Below, in pieces: positions 42,514 through 45,932 of a stretch of 45,932 nt of DNA (position 1 is its first letter; each line of letters begins with the position of its first letter). The DNA is from Rhodospirillaceae bacterium. Its GTDB lineage: Bacteria > Pseudomonadota > Alphaproteobacteria > Bin65. The notes under the pieces were generated by a model. It was not told where the DNA came from and searched no databases. It saw only the letters and a program-made list of their open reading frames with translations. Both the position numbers and the translations under genes were made by a program. The DNA is taken from NCBI GenBank assembly GCA_009840595.1, contig VXNK01000052.1, positions 40,028-85,959 on the forward strand, written 5' to 3'.

Positions 42514-42894
42514 CTACAGCGCGCCCTCCTCGTCCAGCACCTTGCGGGCGACGCGGAAGCATTCCAGCGCCTGGGGCACGCCGCAGTAGATGCCGACGAC
42601 GTGGCAGGCCGCGCGGATCTGTTCCCTGGTGACGCCGTTGCCGAGCGCGCCGCGGCAGTGGGTCTCCCACTCGGTCATCTTGCCGAGCGCGCCGATCATG
42701 GCGAGGTTCATCAGCGAGCGGGTCTTCGGGTCGATGGCGTCGTCGCCCCAGCCGAAGCCCCAGCACCAGGCGGTCATCGCCTCCTGGAACGGCCGGGTGA
42801 AGTCGTCGGCATTGTCCAGCGCGCGCTGGACATAGTCGGCGCCGAGGGTCGCCCGGCGCTGCGCCAGGCCGGTCTCGAACAGATCCTGATCCAT
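42514..42894 (-). CDS. Carboxymuconolactone decarboxylase family protein
   Basis: This 126-aa helical protein of the CMD/AhpD family has GDDAIDPKTRSLMNLAMIGALGKMTEWETHCRGALGNGVTREQIRAACHVVGIYCGVPQALECFRVARKVLDE, which is the gamma-CMD core. Gamma-CMD removes CO2 from 4-carboxymuconolactone in the protocatechuate branch of the beta-ketoadipate pathway. The family also includes enzymes for other lactones. Cysteines do not form the AhpD CxxC pair. AGGAGA is upstream of ATG 42894. It lies 71 bases after the aromatic hydroxylase gene on the same strand, so the two probably work in one ring-degradation route. Confidence 0.85.
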   Translation of the reverse strand: MDQDLFETGLAQRRATLGADYVQRALDNADDFTRPFQEAMTAWCWGFGWGDDAIDPKTRSLMNLAMIGALGKMTEWETHCRGALGNGVTREQIRAACHVVGIYCGVPQALECFRVARKVLDEEGAL

Positions 42895-42965
42895 GATGTC
42901 TCCTGGGTTGGGGTGTCGGAAACGGACTCCGCCCGGAGTCCGTGAGGCGGCGCGTTCCGCCGCGG

Positions 42966-44192
42966 CTAGCTTCCCGGTTGCCGGCCGGCAGGGCCGCCGG
43001 GGGCGTCTGCGCTCTCGAGGCCGTTGGAGCCGTAAAGCCAATCGAGCTGGCGGTACCAGTCCTCGGCGGTCATGGCGCGCATGACGCTGTTGCGCACGGC
43101 CGCCGCCGCGCCGTCGGGATGATAGATGTATTCGCCGATGAGGCGCGAGTTCATCTGGACGCGGGCGGTGCGCACCCGGCGCATCTCCTGGTAGCGCTGG
43201 AGCGCGTTGCCGATGTCGTCGCCGAAATGCTCGATGCAATGCGACAGCGCCACGGCGTCCTCCATCGCCATGCAGGTGCCCTGGGCGATGTATTGCAGCA
43301 TCGGGTGGGCGGCGTCGCCGAGCAGCGCCACCCGCCCATCGACCCAGTCCAGGATAGGATCGCGGTCGCACAGCACCCAGAGCCGCCAGTCGTCGCCGTG
43401 TTCGATCACCTGCCGCGCCTTGGGGTGGATATGCTCGAAGCCCTGGGCGACCTCCTCCCTGGACACGGGACGGCCCGTGATCGCCTCCTCCAGGTCGCGG
43501 TGGTAGGTCACGACCAGGTTGAAGACCTTCCAGCCCTTCAGCGGATAGTGCACGATGTGACACTTGGGCCCGGCCCAGAGGGTCGCTGCGTTCCAGCGCA
43601 AATCCTCGGGCATCCGTTCGGTCGGGATGACGCTGCGATAGGTGGTGTGCCCGGAAATCCGGGGCTCGCCGTCCTGCACCATCTGGGCCCGGACCGGGGA
43701 GCGCAGGCCCTCGGCGCCGATCAGGCAGCGGCCCACGACGGGGGCGCGGTCCTTGAGCAGGAGGGTGACGCTCGCGCCGTCCTGCTCGTAGCCGGTCGCC
43801 GTATGATCGGTGCGCAGTTCGACCAGCGGGCTTTTCTCGCAATAGTCGAGAAGCACGCCGTGAAGGTCGGCCCGGTGCACCACCGCATACGGGTTGCCGT
43901 AATACTCGCGGAACGGCGCGTCGAGCGGGATGGAGGTTATGTCTTCCGCCGTCTGCGCATCCATCAGGCGCAGCTTGTCGATATAGACCGCTCTGGACCG
44001 CGCTTCGTCGCCGACCCCCAGATAATCGAAGCAATGGAAGGCATTCGGCCCGATCTGGATGCCCGCGCCGATTTCGCCGAGCTGCGGGGCCTGTTCGACG
44101 ACGACGGTCTTCCGGCCGAGCCGGCCGAGCCCGCAGGCCGCCGCGAGGCCGCCGATACCGCCACCGGCGATCAGGATGGGAAGATCGGACAT
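42966..44192 (-). CDS. FAD-dependent aromatic hydroxylase, salicylate/3-hydroxybenzoate type
   Basis: This 408-aa group A flavin monooxygenase has GGGIGGLAAACGL (residues 10-22) binding FAD. The conserved DG-type region is replaced by IGAEGLRSPVR, and VALLGDAAHPMLQYIAQGTCMAMEDAV is the second FAD motif. The GEIGAGIQIGPNAFHCFDYLGVGD segment is typical of salicylate and 3-hydroxybenzoate 6-hydroxylases, which hydroxylate the ring with NADH and O2. GAGGAGG precedes ATG 44192 on this strand. It is followed by the CMD-like gene, and is divergent from a SnoaL-like gene across a region with a tandem repeat. Confidence 0.88.
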   Translation of the reverse strand: MSDLPILIAGGGIGGLAAACGLGRLGRKTVVVEQAPQLGEIGAGIQIGPNAFHCFDYLGVGDEARSRAVYIDKLRLMDAQTAEDITSIPLDAPFREYYGNPYAVVHRADLHGVLLDYCEKSPLVELRTDHTATGYEQDGASVTLLLKDRAPVVGRCLIGAEGLRSPVRAQMVQDGEPRISGHTTYRSVIPTERMPEDLRWNAATLWAGPKCHIVHYPLKGWKVFNLVVTYHRDLEEAITGRPVSREEVAQGFEHIHPKARQVIEHGDDWRLWVLCDRDPILDWVDGRVALLGDAAHPMLQYIAQGTCMAMEDAVALSHCIEHFGDDIGNALQRYQEMRRVRTARVQMNSRLIGEYIYHPDGAAAAVRNSVMRAMTAEDWYRQLDWLYGSNGLESADAPGGPAGRQPGS

Positions 44193-44519
44193 GCCTGCCT
44201 CCTCGTTCGGCCGGCCGGCGGCGGGCCTCGAAGGCGTGGCGCCGGCGTATGCGGAAAATCGGTATGCGGAATTTCGGTATGCGAAATTTCGGTCTGGGGC
44301 GTTTGCGGTGAAGGCGCACACCCCGGCGCCGATAGCCGCAGGCGCCGCAAAGGAGGCGCGCCGCCCCCGGATATGTGCCGGGAGAGGTCTGTCGGGACAG
44401 GCTTACCGGCGTTGCGGCGGGTCGGGCGATGATGCAGAATTTGCCCGCCGGACGGTAGCGCGCCGCCAGGCGTCGATGCGCGCCGGACGGCAGCCCCTCC
44501 CCGCTTCCCGGCCGCCCGC
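44193..44519. promoter_or_regulatory. Divergent promoter region
   Basis: This 327-base gap lies between the aromatic hydroxylase (minus) and the SnoaL-like gene (plus). It carries three tandem 15-base repeats at 44248-44292 and is otherwise GC-rich without a clear coding signal. Promoters for both directions should lie here; no regulator is encoded next to it. Confidence 0.45.
44248..44292. repeat. Three tandem 15-bp repeats
   Basis: Units are TATGCGGAAAATCGG (44248-44262), TATGCGGAATTTCGG (44263-44277) and TATGCGAAATTTCGG (44278-44292). Unit 2 differs from unit 1 at two positions and from unit 3 at one. CGAAATTTCG in unit 3 is itself a palindrome. They lie 56-100 bases upstream of the hydroxylase start, a place suited to a repeated regulator-binding site. 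Confidence 0.85.
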
Positions 44520-45008
44520 ATGACCGCTCCCGCCAGTTTCAGCCGCCTCCTCGAGAATTTCGCCACCGCCGTCGAGGCGGGCGACGGCGCCGCGCTGGCC
44601 GCGCTGTTCACCGAGGACGGCGTCTACGACGACATTTTCTACGGCGAGTTCCACGGCCGCGCCGCGATCCGCGACATGCTGGAGAAGATTTTCTGGCGCG
44701 ACGGCAAGGACTTCCTCTGGGAGTTCCGCGACCCGGTTTCGACCGACGAAATCGGCTATGCGTCGTGGCTGTTCAGCTATACCGGCACGACGAAGCACAA
44801 CAGGGGCAAGCGCTGCGGCTTCGAGGGGGTCGGCGTGTTCCACCTGCGCAACGGGCTGATCGCGCGCTACGAGGACCGCTGCAACGCCGTGGCGCCGCTG
44901 CGCGACATGGGCGTGCCCTTCGACGTCATCGACCGGCTGGCCGGCAAATGGCATTCGGCCTTCCTCTCCCGCGCCGGCGCCGACCGGCACATGAAGCGCC
45001 GGGCCTGA
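44520..45008 (+). CDS. SnoaL-like/nuclear transport factor 2-fold protein
   Basis: This 162-aa protein has the SnoaL/NTF2-like fold: a helical N-terminus (FSRLLENFATAVEAGDGAALAALFTEDGVYDDIFYGEFHGRAAIRDMLEKIFWRDG), a central sheet and VFHLRNGLIARYEDRCN near the end. Family members are polyketide cyclases, dehydratases, isomerases and binding proteins; the aromatic setting suggests an accessory catabolic enzyme. No clear ribosome site was found before ATG 44520, so the start is tentative. It is followed 40 bases later by an unrecognised gene, likely co-transcribed. Confidence 0.78.
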   Translation: MTAPASFSRLLENFATAVEAGDGAALAALFTEDGVYDDIFYGEFHGRAAIRDMLEKIFWRDGKDFLWEFRDPVSTDEIGYASWLFSYTGTTKHNRGKRCGFEGVGVFHLRNGLIARYEDRCNAVAPLRDMGVPFDVIDRLAGKWHSAFLSRAGADRHMKRRA

Positions 45009-45048
45009 CGGCCGCGCGCCCACAAGCGTAACCGCAACGGACGCCGCC

Positions 45049-45852
45049 ATGGCCGCACGGAAGCCCCCGCAGAAATCCCGCGGGAGAGCCCCGCGGAAAC
45101 CTGCGCAGAAGTCTGCGGGAAAATCCGGCATCGCGCAGATCGGCCCGCCCGATTTCGCCGCCCTCGGCGCGGACCGGCTGGAGGCCCTGCTCGACGCCGG
45201 CGAGGAGGTCGTGCGCTGCCGGCGTGTCCTGGCGCGCAGCGGCGAGAACCCGATCAGCGAACTGCTCGGCGCGCGCGATTTCTACGAGTGGGACCATCAG
45301 CCGCCCGGCGACGTGTGTGACCCCGAGACCCTGGCGCAGTATTTCTACCACGCCCATCCGGGGCCGACCGCCGACGGCGAGCACGGCCATTTCCACACCT
45401 TCCTGCGCGGCCCCGGCATGCCGGAATCCTGCCGGCCCCTCGCCGGGCCGGACGGCGCGCCGCCGGCCGACCGCAAGGACGCCGTCGCCCACCTGGTCGC
45501 GATCGGCATGGACGAGTTCGGCGCGCCGGTCAGCCTGTTCACCGTCAACCGCTGGGTGACCGACGAGACCTGGTTCGCCGCGCCCGACACGATCGCCATG
45601 CTCGACCGCTTCGTGGTCGATCTCGCGCGGCCGTCCTGGCCGGTCAACCGCTGGATCACGGCGATGATCGACCTGTTCCGGCCGCAGATCGAAGCGCTGA
45701 TCGAGGCGCGCGACCGGGTGGTGGACGAGCACGCCCGCCGCCTCGGCCGCGCGGTCTACGACGACCGCAGCCTCGAAGTCACCGCCCTCTGCCCGATCGA
45801 CGTCGACGCCCAGATCGACGCCATCGGCGAAGCCCTGGGCGCAGCCGGTTGA
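45049..45852 (+). CDS. Conserved hypothetical protein, His-rich segment
   Basis: This 267-aa protein is of a family I cannot name with certainty. The N-terminal 27 residues are lysine/arginine/proline-rich and probably disordered. Then come IGPPDFAALGADRLEALLDAGEEVVRCRRVLAR and a striking segment with five clustered histidines, YFYHAHPGPTADGEHGHFHTF (residues ~98-118), followed by GAPVSLFTVNRWVTDETWF. The histidines might bind a metal. The remainder is helical. It follows the SnoaL-like gene by 40 bases, so it may share its operon. Function unknown. Confidence 0.7.
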   Translation: MAARKPPQKSRGRAPRKPAQKSAGKSGIAQIGPPDFAALGADRLEALLDAGEEVVRCRRVLARSGENPISELLGARDFYEWDHQPPGDVCDPETLAQYFYHAHPGPTADGEHGHFHTFLRGPGMPESCRPLAGPDGAPPADRKDAVAHLVAIGMDEFGAPVSLFTVNRWVTDETWFAAPDTIAMLDRFVVDLARPSWPVNRWITAMIDLFRPQIEALIEARDRVVDEHARRLGRAVYDDRSLEVTALCPIDVDAQIDAIGEALGAAG

Positions 45853-45932
45853 AGCGCATTGCGGGCAGGCGGCGGACTCGGATGGATCCCTCTTTGCAAA
45901 CAGCTCGCGCAGAATCCCCCTCCCCTTGGGGG
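45853..45932. other. Window end, no gene seen
   Basis: These last bases hold no coding signal. They end in a near-symmetrical CCCCCTCCCCTTGGGGG, the sort of sequence where assemblies often stop. Confidence 0.4.

Noticed and set aside
1..45932. tRNA genes, rRNA, CRISPR arrays, prophage and integrases
   Set aside because: I looked for T-loop motifs, regular spaced repeats and recombinase motifs and saw none apart from the tmRNA and the transposase fragment; a short element could still be missed by eye.

Overview
The window is high-GC chromosomal DNA (strong third-position GC in almost every gene), most likely from an environmental alphaproteobacterium of the Rhodospirillales type. The best lineage evidence is a circularly permuted two-piece tmRNA gene followed by an alpha-type SspB adaptor. 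ThyX and the mix of TRAP, TTT and ABC solute-uptake systems beside small catabolic operons fit this. The first ~92 bases and the last bases look like contig edges.

Layout. 1-5.7 kb: the tail of a Rieske ring-hydroxylating dioxygenase (alpha C-terminus, complete beta), a convergent molybdopterin oxidoreductase, an LhgO-like FAD oxidase and a MarR regulator. 5.7-9.8 kb: a metallo-beta-lactamase-fold hydrolase and a DctPQM TRAP transporter split across a divergent promoter, ending at a strong hairpin. 9.8-18.2 kb: a minus-strand catabolic block with three SDRs, a VanA-like Rieske oxygenase, an alpha/beta hydrolase and three luciferase-like (LLM) flavin monooxygenases, plus a small plus-strand DUF1330 gene. 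A divergent MarR gene (18.3 kb) has a clear palindrome in the shared promoter. 18.9-22.3 kb: a TAXI-type TRAP receptor and fused permease. 22.4-23.3 kb: a fluoroacetate-dehalogenase-like hydrolase. 23.4-24.1 kb: a Phd/VapC toxin-antitoxin pair with its operator. 24.2-28.7 kb: MFS transporter, CutA, IlvD-type dehydratase and ThyX.

28.7-30.6 kb is a visibly AT-richer, gene-poor patch with a transposase remnant and three small orphan genes. It abuts the permuted ssrA gene (30.67-30.98 kb). The tag piece encodes ANDNDRLALAA and the two pieces form a perfect 7-bp acceptor stem including the G3-U identity pair. sspB, whose product delivers ssrA-tagged proteins to ClpXP, follows directly, so tag and adaptor are side by side.

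31.9-38.2 kb: an M20 amidohydrolase and a polyamine-type ABC importer interrupted by a convergent LysR regulator. 38.4-39.4 kb: an ornithine-cyclodeaminase-like protein. 39.5-42.5 kb: a TctCBA tripartite transporter. 42.5-45.9 kb: a carboxymuconolactone-decarboxylase-like protein and an aromatic FAD hydroxylase, divergent from a SnoaL-like protein and an unrecognised 267-aa protein. Four unrelated solute-uptake systems, each beside oxygenases, hydrolases or regulators, suggest a scavenger of diverse organic acids and aromatics. I saw no tRNA, rRNA, CRISPR array, prophage or integrase.
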